A stretch of 48,053 nucleotides of DNA from Oscillospiraceae bacterium (GTDB lineage Bacteria; Bacillota; Clostridia; Oscillospirales; Oscillospiraceae): assembly GCA_031270395.1 (NCBI GenBank), contig JAISXU010000040.1, positions 1 to 48,053 on the forward strand, given 5' to 3'. Positions within the stretch are counted from its first letter, which is position 1, and each line of letters begins with the position of its first letter. The position numbers and the translations under genes were made by a program. Shown here in pieces: positions 1-9,172 of this stretch. The notes beneath the pieces are model-generated. The model saw only the letters and a program-made list of their open reading frames with translations, was not told where the DNA came from and did not search any database.

Positions 1-94
<94 letters not shown>

Positions 95-324
95 TCGTAT
101 CTTATCGCCCCTTGCCCTCTCGGACGGGACGCTAAAACCGTCATTCATCGAGTCGCTCTTCCAAGCTTCTCAAAGTCTATTTTTTATAGTTGGGCACACG
201 TGCGCTGACTCACACTTGCCCCAACTCTTCCCTTTTATTTTGGTGCGTTCGTTTCGTACATTGTTTAATTTACAAGGTGCATCCCCGCGCGCTATGCCCG
301 CGCGGCCCGCTCTTTCGCTCGCGG
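95..324 (-). other. 16S rRNA leader (pre-rRNA 5' spacer)
   Basis: This stretch lies between the predicted rrn transcription start (about 324, minus strand) and the mature 16S 5' end. It has no supported gene. It should be the precursor leader that carries antitermination and processing signals, but I could not identify a convincing boxA or RNase III stem by eye. Confidence 0.6.
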
Positions 325-330
325 ACTTTT

Positions 331-360
331 ATCCTACCACACCTCGCATCCCCTTGTCAA
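331..360 (-). promoter_or_regulatory. rrn promoter, leftward
   Basis: On the minus strand TTGACA (355-360) and TAGGAT (331-336) are separated by 18 bp, with an A-rich run just upstream of the -35 that resembles an UP element. It lies about 235 bp upstream of the mature 16S end, as expected for a ribosomal RNA promoter. Confidence 0.75.
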
Positions 361-453
361 CACTTTTTTTTAATTTCTTTTTTCTTTTCTTGTTCGGGTG
401 TGTTCGGAGGGGCATTGTGACCGCCGCCACGGGTATGATAGAGTGCGCGGTCG

Positions 454-540
454 CAAACAGGAACGGCGCGCCGGTTTGCGGCGCGCCGTTCCTGTTTTGC
501 GCTGCCTGCGGGCGTGTGCACCACGCGCCCGCAGTTTTTT
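454..540. terminator. two adjacent GC-rich hairpins between rrn and a kinase gene
   Basis: Two inverted repeats sit side by side. Arms 454-472 and 480-498 form a nearly perfect stem of about 19 bp. Arms 506-514 and 526-534 form a 9-bp GC stem followed by six T on the plus strand (535-540). They lie just past the 3' end of the leftward kinase gene and before the leftward rrn promoter, so insulation of the two units is likely. The best T-run points rightward, so the effective direction is uncertain. Nothing else was seen in 361-565. Confidence 0.45.
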
Positions 541-565
541 GCCGTTTTTTGGTTATTCCGCGCCG

Positions 566-2422
566 TCATTTCAAATATTTTACAAGCGTTTGCATGATTT
601 CCCCGATAACGACAGGCTTGCCGAGGTGTCCGTTCATGCCCGACGCGAGCGCGCTGTCAATGTCCTCCTTAAACGCGTTGGCCGTCATGGCGATGATCGG
701 CACATCGCCGGAGGCAGGCACGTTCAGCCCGCGTATGCCGCGCGTCGCCGCGTACCCGTCCATCTCCGGCATCTGTATATCCATAAACACGATGTCGTAA
801 CGCCCATTATTCTCTGCGAACTTCTTAACCGCCACCCTGCCGTTTTCCGCAAATTCCATCTGCAGTCCGGTCGGTTCCAACAGCGCGTGCAGAATTTCCC
901 TGTTGATCTCGATATCCTCGGCAATGAGTATCCTGTGTCCCGTGAAGTCGTGCGAGCTTACCGGCGTCTCCCCCAACTCGCCGCCATCCATCGGCCCGCC
1001 GCGCTTGAGCGTGACCGTGAAGATGAACTCCGAACCCTTTCCCGGATCCGACTCCGCCCATATCCTGCCGCCCATCATTTCTATGATGTTTTTGCTTATG
1101 GCAAGCCCCAGACCCGTGCCGCCGAATTTTCGCGACGTGCTGTTGTCGGCCTGCTCGAAGGAGTGGAACAGGCGCGGCATCTGCTCCTCCGTTATACCGA
1201 TACCGGCGTCCTTGACGGAGACGCGCAGCGCCACGGCGTCTCCCTCCCCCTCCGCGCCGCCGCCCTCAGAATCGTCAAGCCGCGCCGTCAGCGATATGGC
1301 GCCCCCTTCCGGCGTGAATTTCACGGCGTTTGAGAGTAAGTTGGTAATAATCTGGCTCAGCTTCTGCCTGTCCCCTATAAGACGGGCGGGCAGCGCATCG
1401 TCGATTTCCACAGTAAATATCTGTCTTTTACTTTCTACGGTAAAATCAATAATCGTCTTTATGTTGTCTACCATCCCGCGTAAATCAAAGGTCTCCTCAT
1501 AGAGCGACATTTTACCCGATTCGATCTTTGATATGTCGAGTATATCGTTAATAACTCCCAGCAGATGTGCGGCGGCGGACTCAATCTTTTTAATTCCGCC
1601 GCTGTACGCGTCTATGTCCTCCGAGCCTCTCAGCAGCGTCGCCATGCCCAGAATCACGTTCATAGGCGTCCGCAGCTCGTGACTCATCTGCGACAGGAAA
1701 TCCCCCTTGGCGCGGCTGGCCTCCATCGCCCCGTCCAGCGCTCTCCGCAGCTGCCGTTCTCTCCTGATGTGCAGAAACACATTGAGGCTCCCGCTCGCCG
1801 TGACGACGGCGACGCACACGACGAGCGCCAGGGACAGTGTGCGCAGCAGCCGGCCGACGGCTATTATCTGTTCGTCCGTAATGTCGACGCCCGCCACCGC
1901 TACGACGCTTCCGCCATCGCGCGAAAGTATAGGGGCAAACGCCGAGAGCAGTCCGCCGAATCCCTCCGAATAGAAGGAGAACTCTGTCACCGCCGCGGTT
2001 CCGCCGAGCGCGACGGCCGGAGCGTCCTCCATCTCCAACGGCTCCGATTCCAGAGTATACGCGTCCTCCGTGAGATCATTGTCAACTACCGGCTGCAGCA
2101 TATCCCCGCCGTCGCCGGCCGGTATGTAGTAGTATGCGTACAGTACGGAGTTTTCGTCGGCAAAATCCACAAGCCGCCGCTTCATCTCTCCGTAAAGCGG
2201 CTTATCCATATCCGCCGGAACTCGGAGCTCCGCCACCTCCTCCGGCTCTATCTGCGACGCGAGATAACGGCTTACGGCCAGCAGGCGCTGTACGATATCC
2301 TCGTCCATGTAGTCGCCTATGGACTCCATCATAGCCGCCACGAATATGGACAGCGACAGCACGAGAAGCGCGGAAACAAGGAACAGTCCTATGCCGATCC
2401 TGTCAAGAACATTCTTCCTCAA
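566..2422 (-). CDS. membrane-bound hybrid sensor histidine kinase with receiver domain
   Basis: The 618-residue protein starts at TTG 2422, preceded by GAGGGA at a suitable distance. An N-terminal membrane helix (about 9-31), an extracytoplasmic Cache-like sensor (about 35-188, ending with the typical AVAGVDITDE segment) and a second helix (about 192-217) come first. They are followed by a HisKA domain (SHELRTP, phospho-His 248), a HATPase domain (N-box near 361-368, [10 protein letters not shown] near 434) and a C-terminal receiver with phospho-acceptor Asp 548 (MDIQMP). The family autophosphorylates on His and passes phosphate to the internal Asp. No response regulator or DNA-binding output gene lies beside it, so the phosphorelay partner is elsewhere. 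The ligand is unknown. A second hybrid kinase in this window (41423-43603) shares the kinase-receiver half. Confidence 0.93.
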   Translation of the reverse strand: MRKNVLDRIGIGLFLVSALLVLSLSIFVAAMMESIGDYMDEDIVQRLLAVSRYLASQIEPEEVAELRVPADMDKPLYGEMKRRLVDFADENSVLYAYYYIPAGDGGDMLQPVVDNDLTEDAYTLESEPLEMEDAPAVALGGTAAVTEFSFYSEGFGGLLSAFAPILSRDGGSVVAVAGVDITDEQIIAVGRLLRTLSLALVVCVAVVTASGSLNVFLHIRRERQLRRALDGAMEASRAKGDFLSQMSHELRTPMNVILGMATLLRGSEDIDAYSGGIKKIESAAAHLLGVINDILDISKIESGKMSLYEETFDLRGMVDNIKTIIDFTVESKRQIFTVEIDDALPARLIGDRQKLSQIITNLLSNAVKFTPEGGAISLTARLDDSEGGGAEGEGDAVALRVSVKDAGIGITEEQMPRLFHSFEQADNSTSRKFGGTGLGLAISKNIIEMMGGRIWAESDPGKGSEFIFTVTLKRGGPMDGGELGETPVSSHDFTGHRILIAEDIEINREILHALLEPTGLQMEFAENGRVAVKKFAENNGRYDIVFMDIQMPEMDGYAATRGIRGLNVPASGDVPIIAMTANAFKEDIDSALASGMNGHLGKPVVIGEIMQTLVKYLK

Positions 2423-2496
2423 AGCTATCCCTCTTTTCGGCGCGCGGCGATCTTCGTTTCAGTCCGCCTCAGTCAATCCCTCCGTTCGAATGATTT

Positions 2497-2525
2497 ATTA
2501 TATCGCTAATTCATTATAATGGCAA
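2497..2525 (-). promoter_or_regulatory. promoter for the hybrid kinase gene
   Basis: On the minus strand TTGCCA (2520-2525) and TATAAT (2497-2502) are separated by exactly 17 bp, about 75 bp upstream of the TTG start of the kinase. Consensus agreement is good at -10 and fair at -35. Confidence 0.6.
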
Positions 2526-2559
2526 CACCGCGCCGCTTGAATTTATACCCGCGTGATCG

Positions 2560-2958
2560 TCACGTCTTCTTTATAAAGCGTTCTCCGCATTTCGGGCAGA
2601 TGATCTGGAGCTTGCCCTTCCCTTTCGGAACGCGCAGTACATTCTTGCAGCTCGGGCATTTGAAAAATCTGTGGTTCTTTCTCTCCTTAAAGCCTGTAAA
2701 TAACCTCTTTATCCTTGTGCGCAGCGGCCACCAGACACGGATAAATCTATCGTTTTCCGCCATTCGCCTCGGAGTGTTCTTTGAGAGCATACGCCAAAGC
2801 GATATTATGAGAAGCGCGTACGAGACGTACCGGAAAACCGCAAGCCCCGTTATGCCCGTCAGAAGATTGATTATCAGCGAGACTACGATCGTCGCTATTC
2901 CCAACTGATCCGGCCCGTGGCGGCCGATCATAAAATTGCGTAAAAAATTCCTGATCAC
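2560..2958 (-). CDS. small membrane protein with C-terminal zinc ribbon
   Basis: I place the start at GTG 2958 because GGGAGGGG lies 6 nt upstream on the minus strand; that gives 132 residues. The N-terminal half holds two hydrophobic segments (IATIVVSLIINLLTGITG and FRYVSYALLIISLW). The C-terminus holds two CxxC pairs, CPSCKNVLRV and CPKCGERF, the pattern of a rubredoxin-like zinc ribbon. Proteins of this layout are common in Clostridia and have no assigned function. A possible -10 (TATACT, 2985-2990, minus strand) sits just upstream. The gene may have its own promoter apart from the downstream kinase. Confidence 0.8.
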   Translation of the reverse strand: MIRNFLRNFMIGRHGPDQLGIATIVVSLIINLLTGITGLAVFRYVSYALLIISLWRMLSKNTPRRMAENDRFIRVWWPLRTRIKRLFTGFKERKNHRFFKCPSCKNVLRVPKGKGKLQIICPKCGERFIKKT

Positions 2959-3143
2959 AGAAAACCCCTCCCACATATGGCAGAAGTATACCACGCTCCG
3001 GCGCAAAAATCACAGCCGTCACACTTTATTTACAATTCCCGATTTCACAGCGTCAATTTCCCAGCGGCGCAATTTCACCCACCCCAAGTAAGGGCCTAAG
3101 CAATTTCGCTTTACGTGAGCGTGAGTTGTCAATAAGAAGTGAG

Positions 3144-3172
3144 TTGCATTTTTCGCGGTTTTGGAGTAAAAT
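3144..3172 (+). promoter_or_regulatory. promoter for the nitroreductase gene
   Basis: TTGCAT (3144-3149) and TAAAAT (3167-3172) are separated by 17 bp, 52 bp before the start codon. Confidence 0.65.
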
Positions 3173-3224
3173 ACTGCTCTAAGACATACAAAAAACAATC
3201 AAATTGTGTAAGGAGCGTTTGCAG

Positions 3225-3812
3225 ATGGAATTTTTTGACGTAATATTTGCGAGACACAGCTATCGCGGGGAGTTTGAGCCGACGCCCGTACCGCGCGAGG
3301 ATCTGGAAAAAATCGTCACGGCGGGTACTCGCGCGCCGAGCGCGGGCAATATGCAGAGCCAGCGGTTCTATGTGGTGACAAGTCCCGAAATGCTCGCCAA
3401 AATACGCGAGACGTTTCCGCACCCCGGCGTCGCCACGGCGCCCGCGCTGATTCTGCTCGTGTCAAGGCTGCTGAAATTCGAGCCGTTCCCGCCAAAGGAT
3501 CTCCGGCAGCCGGACAAGGGCGGGCAGGACGCCGCCCCGCCGCCGCAGAAGTTTGACAGCCCGTTTGAGCTTCAGGATTACGGCGCGGCCGCCGAGAACG
3601 TGCTGCTGGCGATAGCGGCGCTTGGCTACTCGACCGTGTGGACGGACGGACAGACGACATTCAGCAAGGAGCTTCAGGACAAGGCGGCGGAGCTCTTGGC
3701 CCTGCCGGAGGACGCAAAGGTGCGCGCGGTGCTGCCCGTGGGAATCCCAAAGGTAAAGGGCGGAACGCAGCCGGAGCGGAAACCGCTTGACGAGCTGGTG
3801 AAATTCATTTGA
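3225..3812 (+). CDS. nitroreductase-family flavoprotein
   Basis: The 195-residue protein starts at ATG 3225, with AAGGAG 9 nt upstream. The N-terminal FARHSYRGEF segment and the APSAGNMQSQRFYVV segment match the FMN-binding motifs of the nitroreductase family (RRSxRxF and PSxxNxQPW types). The central GAAAENVLLAIAALGYSTVW helix is also typical. Such enzymes use FMN and NAD(P)H to reduce nitro compounds, quinones or flavins. The substrate cannot be told from sequence. It has its own promoter and a separate promoter follows it, so it is probably monocistronic. Confidence 0.9.
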   Translation: MEFFDVIFARHSYRGEFEPTPVPREDLEKIVTAGTRAPSAGNMQSQRFYVVTSPEMLAKIRETFPHPGVATAPALILLVSRLLKFEPFPPKDLRQPDKGGQDAAPPPQKFDSPFELQDYGAAAENVLLAIAALGYSTVWTDGQTTFSKELQDKAAELLALPEDAKVRAVLPVGIPKVKGGTQPERKPLDELVKFI

Positions 3813-3837
3813 TAATCGCCGCGGCGTAGTGTATAAT
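3809..3837 (+). promoter_or_regulatory. promoter for the aldo/keto reductase gene
   Basis: TTGATA (3809-3814) and TATAAT (3832-3837) are separated by 17 bp. The -35 overlaps the last codons of the nitroreductase gene. A direct repeat AAAGCATCTAT occurs twice in the leader just downstream (3878-3900 region). Confidence 0.7.
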
Positions 3838-3919
3838 GCCCTGAAAATTGCGCGATTGCCGAGCGGCGGCATTATTAAAGCATCTATAAAAGCATCTATA
3901 GATAGGGAGTGAAAATACA

Positions 3920-5038
3920 ATGGCTGAAAAATATCTTGGGGAATCAATAGGGAAGCTGGGCTTCGGTTTTATGCGCCTGCCGAGGAAGGACGGCGTCTTC
4001 GACACGGAGCAGATAGGCCGGATGGTCGATCACTTCATGGACGCGGGCTTTACTTACTTCGATACGGCGTACGTGTACGAGGGCTCGGAGGACGCGCTGA
4101 GAAAATCGCTCGTGGAGAGATACCCGCGCGAGAGCTTCCAGATCGCTACTAAGCTGAATCTGATGCTCGCCAAGACGCCGGAGGAGCTGCCCGGCTTTTT
4201 TGAGACGTCAAAGAAGCGTCTCGGGGTGAGCAGCGTCGATTTCTATCTGCTGCACGGACTCGGCGGGCCGTCGATAGCAAAAGCGGAGGAGCTTAAGGCC
4301 TGGGATTACATGAAATCGCTCAAGGCCAGCGGCGAGGCGAGCCACATCGGGCTGTCGTTCCACGGCACGCCGGAGGAACTGGATGACATATTCCAAAAGC
4401 ACCCGGAGGCGGAGTTCGTGCAGCTGCAGATAAACTACCTCGACTGGGACAGCGAGCGCGTACAGTCGCGGCGGGTCTATGAGACGGCGCGCCGTCACGG
4501 CAAGCCGGTGACGATCATGGAGCCCGTCAAGGGCGGGCTGCTCGGAAGCGAGGCGTCGCCCGCCGCGGAGCGGTTCCGTGCGCACGACCCCGACGCGTCG
4601 CCCGCGTCGTGGGCGCTCCGTTACGCGGCGCAGCTCGAGGGGATCATCACCGTTCTGTCCGGTATGAGCGCGTTCGAGCAGGTGGAGGACAACGTCGCCA
4701 CGTTCAAAAATATGCGGACTCTGACCGACATTGAGCGCGGGATCATACGGGAGGCGGCGGACATACTCAACAGCATTCCGCGCGTACCGTGTACGAGCTG
4801 CAACTATTGCGCGCCCAACTGTCCACAGAAGATCGTCATACCGGCGCTGATGGGTCTCTACAGCGATTATCTCGTACACAGGACGGCGCCGGCTCTGTTG
4901 CACGGATACGGCTTTGCCACGCGGGCGGGCGGCAAGGCGGGCGACTGTATAGCGTGCCACGTCTGCGAGGAGCACTGTCCGCAGCATATCGGAATAGCCG
5001 ATATAGTGGCAAAGCTGTCCGCGCTCGTTGACGGGTGA
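3920..5038 (+). CDS. aldo/keto reductase with C-terminal 2[4Fe-4S] ferredoxin domain
   Basis: The 372-residue protein starts at ATG 3920, with GGGAG 10 nt upstream. The TIM-barrel reductase part covers about residues 1-285: the GFGFMRLP start, FDTAYVYEGSED around the catalytic Asp/Tyr, and the LLHGL segment with the active-site His. The C-terminal domain has two cysteine clusters, CTSCNYCAPNCP and CIACHVCEEHCP, which fit two [4Fe-4S] centres. This two-domain form is widespread in anaerobes and probably couples ferredoxin-type electron transfer to carbonyl reduction. Its physiological substrate is not known. Confidence 0.93.
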   Translation: MAEKYLGESIGKLGFGFMRLPRKDGVFDTEQIGRMVDHFMDAGFTYFDTAYVYEGSEDALRKSLVERYPRESFQIATKLNLMLAKTPEELPGFFETSKKRLGVSSVDFYLLHGLGGPSIAKAEELKAWDYMKSLKASGEASHIGLSFHGTPEELDDIFQKHPEAEFVQLQINYLDWDSERVQSRRVYETARRHGKPVTIMEPVKGGLLGSEASPAAERFRAHDPDASPASWALRYAAQLEGIITVLSGMSAFEQVEDNVATFKNMRTLTDIERGIIREAADILNSIPRVPCTSCNYCAPNCPQKIVIPALMGLYSDYLVHRTAPALLHGYGFATRAGGKAGDCIACHVCEEHCPQHIGIADIVAKLSALVDG

Positions 5039-5110
5039 CGGCGGGGCGCCGCCGGTTTTTGGGAGCAGGCCGCGAAAAGCGCGTCTGACGTACGCGGCGC
5101 GGCGAAAGGA

Positions 5111-5135
5111 AAAGGTTGAAACAAGTTCAACCTTT
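5111..5135 (+). terminator. hairpin after the aldo/keto reductase
   Basis: Ten-base arms AAAGGTTGAA (5111-5120) and TTCAACCTTT (5126-5135) surround a 5-nt loop. The T-run is short, so this is a weak terminator or simply a repeat fragment. Confidence 0.4.
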
Positions 5136-5170
5136 ACGGTAAAATCGCGTTTTGCTCGCCGGGACGGGCA

Positions 5171-5249
5171 ACCGCAAAACAGGCGCATTATGACCATGCC
5201 TTTTCATGTTCGTTTTGTGCCTGAAGTGAAACGAAAGGCATGGTCATAA
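5171..5249 (+). repeat. 78-bp palindromic start-codon repeat, copy 1
   Basis: This is the first of three near-identical copies (others at 31058-31135 and 31679-31756). The outer arms TATGACCATGCCTTT and AAAGGCATGGTCATA are complementary, with a central TTTTGTGCC segment. It ends 2 nt before the ATG at 5252 of the following gene. The same placement relative to a start codon is seen in the other copies. Confidence 0.9.
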
Positions 5250-5251
5250 AT

Positions 5252-6151
5252 ATGAATATTTTTCCGGAGGATGAAATATCAAAGATGTTCGGACGCATCG
5301 GCGAGGCCGAAATGGACGTGTCCGGCATAAGGCGCAAGTTCTTAAACTGCCCGTACGGAGAGGACAAACGGCAGGCGCTCGACATCTATCTGCCGAACGA
5401 GGGGGACGGCCCGTTTCCGGCCGTGTTTTTCCTGCACGGAGGCGGATGGGTGTCCGGCGTCCGCTCGGACAAACAGGCGGCGCCGTTCATGCACGGGGTG
5501 CGGCGCGGGTACGCCGTCGTCGCCGTCGGGTACAGACTCGCGCCCGCGGCGCATTATCCGGATAACCTCTTCGACGTAAAAAGCGCGCTGCGGTGGGTGG
5601 CTGAAAACGCCGAGACGTACCTCATCGACAGCGGGCGTTTCGCGCTGGCGGGCGCGTCGGCGGGCGCGCATCTGGCGCTTATGGCGGCGTTTACCCACGG
5701 AGTCGCCGTCTTTGACGGCGTTCCGGGACGCCCTCCGTACACGGTACGCGCCGTCGTCTCTCAGTTCGCGCCGACGGATTTTATGAGCGCGGACAGGCAG
5801 TTTGAGGAATCGGATTACCCGCGCGCGGCGCCGCCCAAGCCGGAGCGCGGCGACGCCTCCGACATGATGTTCGGCGCGCGCAAGAGCGACGTGCCCAACC
5901 TCGTGCGGTTCATGAATCCCGTGGACAACGTGCATCCCGACATACCGCCCGTACTGCTGCTGCACGGCAGATACGACCCCATCGTGCCCTACCAGCAGTC
6001 TGTGGAGCTGTACGACAGGATCACGGAGCTTGCCGGAGAGGGTCGCGCGGAGATAGAGATCAGCGACGAATACCTCCACGCCGACCCGCGCTACTCCGAC
6101 CCCGAAAACGTAGAGCGAATATTCTCGTTTATTTCAAAATATATGGAATGA
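5252..6151 (+). CDS. alpha/beta-hydrolase, HSL/BD-FAE-like esterase
   Basis: About 299 residues from ATG 5252. An in-frame ATG at 5240 lies inside the palindromic repeat and has no usable ribosome site. Hormone-sensitive-lipase-type features are clear: the oxyanion-hole motif HGGGW, the nucleophile elbow GASAGAH, the acid in GRYDPIVP, and the His in EYLHADPRY. These enzymes hydrolyse small esters, such as acetyl or feruloyl groups on carbohydrates or xenobiotic esters. No signal peptide is seen, so it is cytoplasmic. There are no functional partners next to it. Confidence 0.9.
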   Translation: MNIFPEDEISKMFGRIGEAEMDVSGIRRKFLNCPYGEDKRQALDIYLPNEGDGPFPAVFFLHGGGWVSGVRSDKQAAPFMHGVRRGYAVVAVGYRLAPAAHYPDNLFDVKSALRWVAENAETYLIDSGRFALAGASAGAHLALMAAFTHGVAVFDGVPGRPPYTVRAVVSQFAPTDFMSADRQFEESDYPRAAPPKPERGDASDMMFGARKSDVPNLVRFMNPVDNVHPDIPPVLLLHGRYDPIVPYQQSVELYDRITELAGEGRAEIEISDEYLHADPRYSDPENVERIFSFISKYME

Positions 6152-6182
6152 TCCCTTTTGCAGCGGCTTTGCCGTAATAAAC

Positions 6183-6216
6183 CGGCCGCGCGGATTGGTT
6201 CACGCCGCGCGCGGCC
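6183..6216 (+). repeat. GC-rich hairpin upstream of potA
   Basis: An imperfect inverted repeat of the type GGCCGCGCGG / CCGCGCGCGGCC lies between the esterase stop and the potA ribosome-binding site. No T-run follows. It could end the esterase transcript or shape the potA 5' end. Confidence 0.4.
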
Positions 6217-6233
6217 CGTGAGGAGTGTGATAA

Positions 6234-7391
6234 ATGTCCAAAGAGTTAATACGCCTGCAAAGATGCACAATGGCGTTTGACGGAGACGTTGTTTTGAACA
6301 ACATAGATCTCGAGATAAGGGATAAGGAGTTCCTTACGCTGCTAGGCCCCTCCGGGTGCGGGAAGACCACGACGCTGCGGATAATCGGCGGTTTTACCGC
6401 CCCGACCTCCGGAGACGTGTTCTTTGACGGCGCGAGGATCAACGACCTCCCCCCCCATAAGCGAAACGTAAACACGGTATTCCAAAAATACGCGCTGTTC
6501 ACACATCTTGACGTATTTGAGAATATCGCGTTCGGGCTGCGTCAGATGAGACCTAAGCTGACTCGTGACGAGATAAGCCGGCGCGTGTTTGAAATGCTTG
6601 AAATAGTGTCGCTGCGAGGCTTTGAGAAACGCGACGTGTCGAGGCTGTCCGGAGGACAGCAGCAACGCGTCGCGATCGCCCGCGCCCTTGTGCCGCGTCC
6701 CCGCGTGCTGCTGCTCGACGAGCCGCTGGGGGCGCTTGATTTGCGTCTGCGCAAGGACATGCAAAACGAGCTCAAGCGCATACAGCAGGCTATGGACATC
6801 ACCTTCATATACGTCACTCACGACCAGGAGGAGGCTCTGGCCATGAGCGATTCCGTGGTGGTGATGGACGGCGGCGAGATATTGCAGATAGGCAAGCCGG
6901 AGGATATATACAACGAGCCGAAAAACGCGTTTGTCGCGGATTTTATCGGAGAGAGCAACATCGTTGACGGCGTGATGATATGCGACGGCACGGTCGAGAT
7001 ATTCGGGCGGCGGTTTGAGTGCCTCGATAAGGGCTTTGCCCGCGACGAGCCTGTAGACGTAGTCATCCGGCCGGAGGACATCGATATAGTCCCGCTCGGG
7101 GACGGTATGCTCACCGGAACCGTTACAAACATCACCTTCAAGGGCGTACACTACGATATAATCGTCGATTTCAAGGGCTTCAAATGGCTGATCCAGACTA
7201 CCGATATTTCGCCCGTGGGCGGGCGGATAGGCATCAGGATCGACCCCGACGGCATCCACGTCATGTCAAAGTCGAAGTATTCCGGTATGTTCGGCGACTA
7301 CTCGTCGTATTCGGCGGAGTACGACGAGATTTCCGACGCAACCGTCGAGGCGGAGCCGGGAGACGCGAGGGAGGAAGGATATGAGGAATAA
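6234..7391 (+). CDS. potA: spermidine/putrescine ABC transporter ATPase PotA
   Basis: The 385-residue protein starts at ATG 6234 with GAGGAG upstream. Walker [11 protein letters not shown]-loop in VFQKYALF, signature LSGGQQQR, Walker B VLLLDEP and switch His in VTHDQEEA are all intact. The C-terminal TOBE-type domain (about 245-360) has the [10 protein letters not shown] segment. The [13 protein letters not shown] form and the gene order potABCD support polyamine import and not sugar or iron uptake. It overlaps potB by 11 bp, so translation is probably coupled. Confidence 0.94.
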   Translation: MSKELIRLQRCTMAFDGDVVLNNIDLEIRDKEFLTLLGPSGCGKTTTLRIIGGFTAPTSGDVFFDGARINDLPPHKRNVNTVFQKYALFTHLDVFENIAFGLRQMRPKLTRDEISRRVFEMLEIVSLRGFEKRDVSRLSGGQQQRVAIARALVPRPRVLLLDEPLGALDLRLRKDMQNELKRIQQAMDITFIYVTHDQEEALAMSDSVVVMDGGEILQIGKPEDIYNEPKNAFVADFIGESNIVDGVMICDGTVEIFGRRFECLDKGFARDEPVDVVIRPEDIDIVPLGDGMLTGTVTNITFKGVHYDIIVDFKGFKWLIQTTDISPVGGRIGIRIDPDGIHVMSKSKYSGMFGDYSSYSAEYDEISDATVEAEPGDAREEGYEE

Positions 7392-8247
7392 CGGCGCCGT
7401 TCACGGTGCGTTCCGCAGCGCCGCGATGAGGTTTTTCAGCCCGCGCGCGCTTGCCGCGCCGTATGTGGTGTGGATGGCGGCGTTCGTCGTCGCGCCCATC
7501 GTATTCGTCGTGATATACGCGTTTACAGCCGGCGACGGCGCGTTTACCGTCGGAAACTTCGCGGAGATGGGGCGGTTTGTGGGCGTGTTCGCGCGCTCCT
7601 TCTGGCTCGCTCTGATTTCCACGGCCGTATGTCTCGCTCTCGGCTACCCCGCCGCCTACATTCTGGCGCGGGAGTCGGGGCGCGTGCAGCGCGCGGCCGT
7701 CGTGCTCATCATGCTGCCCATGTGGATGAATTTCCTGCTGCGCACATACGCGTGGATGTCGATACTCGAAAGGAACGGCCTGCTCAACCGCCTGCTCGGC
7801 GCGCTCGGAATAGCGCCGCTCGACATCATCTACACGCCGGCAGCCGTGGTCATAGGCATGGTGTATAACTTTTTGCCTTTTATGGTACTGCCGATATACT
7901 CGGTCATCGCCAAAATCGACAGGAGTCTCATAGAGGCGGCGGCGGACCTCGGCGCGGCGCCGCGCGCGGTGTTCACGCGCGTCATAGCGCCGCTCTCGCT
8001 GCCGGGCGTGCTGTCGGGCGTCACGATGGTGTTCGTGCCCGCCGTATCTACGTTCGTTATATCGAAGCTGCTCGGGGGCGGCAAGGAGATACTGCTCGGA
8101 GACCTCATTGAAATGCAGTTCCGGGGCGCGGCGTACAACCCTCGTCTCGGCTCAGCAATCTCGCTTGTCATGATGGTAATCGTCATAGTTTTCATGTACT
8201 TCATGAACAGATTCGGCGAGGGAGAGGAGGGGGTGGCGATACTGTGA
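7381..8247 (+). CDS. potB: polyamine ABC transporter permease PotB
   Basis: The 288-residue protein has six predicted membrane helices. The cytoplasmic EAA loop ([20 protein letters not shown]) contacts the ATPase. The start at ATG 7381 lies within the end of potA, with GGGAGG nearby. PotB forms a channel with PotC. The order and overlap with potA and potC support one transcript. Confidence 0.93.
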   Translation: MRNNGAVHGAFRSAAMRFFSPRALAAPYVVWMAAFVVAPIVFVVIYAFTAGDGAFTVGNFAEMGRFVGVFARSFWLALISTAVCLALGYPAAYILARESGRVQRAAVVLIMLPMWMNFLLRTYAWMSILERNGLLNRLLGALGIAPLDIIYTPAAVVIGMVYNFLPFMVLPIYSVIAKIDRSLIEAAADLGAAPRAVFTRVIAPLSLPGVLSGVTMVFVPAVSTFVISKLLGGGKEILLGDLIEMQFRGAAYNPRLGSAISLVMMVIVIVFMYFMNRFGEGEEGVAIL

Positions 8248-9056
8248 AAAGCAAGGGGCTGTACTCCGGGCCGTCGGTTCGCGGCCGTCTGTTCACCGTG
8301 CTGATCATGGTGTTCCTGTACGCGCCGATATTCGTCCTGATCGTGTTCTCGTTCAACGCGTCCAGCTCGCGCGCCGTGTGGTCGGGCTTCACGCTCAAAT
8401 GGTACAGGGAGCTGTTTGGCGACAAGTATATCATGAGCTCGTTCTATACGACTATCGCCGTGTCGGTCACGGCGGCGGCGGCGTCCACGGCGGTGGGAGC
8501 GGCGTCCGCCATCGGACTGCACCACATGCGGCGCGCGTGGCGGACACCGATATTGTTCGTGAACAATATCCCGCTCATAAACGCCGACATCGTGACGGGC
8601 GTCGCCATGTGTCTGCTGTTCGTCTCTCTCAAGGCGTTCATCAACTTCGAGCTGGGCTTCGGCACACTGCTCATCGCGCATATAACCTTCAATATACCGT
8701 ATGTCATACTGTCCGTGACGCCCAGACTGTACAGCCTCGACGCCAACCTTATGGACGCCGCGCGGGACCTCGGCTGCACCTTCTTCGGCGCGATCAGGCG
8801 CGTGATGCTGCCCGAGATAATGCCCGGTATAGTCAATGGCGCCATAATAGCGTTCACTATGTCGATAGACGATTTTGTAATAAGCTACTTCACTGCCGGT
8901 TCGCGCGCCGAGACGCTGTCCATGACGATATACGCAATGACGCGAAAACGCATAAGTCCCGAGATAAACGCGCTGTCAACGCTGCTGTTCGTATCGGTGC
9001 TGGCGCTGCTCGTTATCATTAATATCAGGCAGAAGTCTGAAGTCCGTTTGCAATGA
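8244..9056 (+). CDS. potC: polyamine ABC transporter permease PotC
   Basis: The 270-residue membrane protein starts at GTG 8244, overlapping the potB stop by 4 nt. The EAA loop (NLMDAARDLGCTFFGAIRRV) and the conserved MSIDDFVISYFTAG segment near the C-terminus are characteristic of PotC/YdcV-type permeases. It pairs with PotB in the importer. Confidence 0.93.
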   Translation: MKSKGLYSGPSVRGRLFTVLIMVFLYAPIFVLIVFSFNASSSRAVWSGFTLKWYRELFGDKYIMSSFYTTIAVSVTAAAASTAVGAASAIGLHHMRRAWRTPILFVNNIPLINADIVTGVAMCLLFVSLKAFINFELGFGTLLIAHITFNIPYVILSVTPRLYSLDANLMDAARDLGCTFFGAIRRVMLPEIMPGIVNGAIIAFTMSIDDFVISYFTAGSRAETLSMTIYAMTRKRISPEINALSTLLFVSVLALLVIINIRQKSEVRLQ

Positions 9057-9172
9057 CCGCGTTCGCCGTTATAGACGGACGCGCGGTCGGCCGGCGGGTC
9101 GCAAGGGACAAGAGCTCGGATACGACATTCGGATACGGCATAAATAAAATATGTTTTGGGAGGATTTGTATA

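Noticed and set aside
506-540. Strong rightward terminator assigned to a specific gene
   Set aside because: The T-run points rightward, but no rightward gene precedes it. It is kept only as a hairpin of uncertain direction.
398-1333. A 311-codon plus-strand frame opposite the first hybrid kinase
   Set aside because: The composition is Arg/His-rich and no family is recognisable, while the minus strand encodes a full kinase-receiver.
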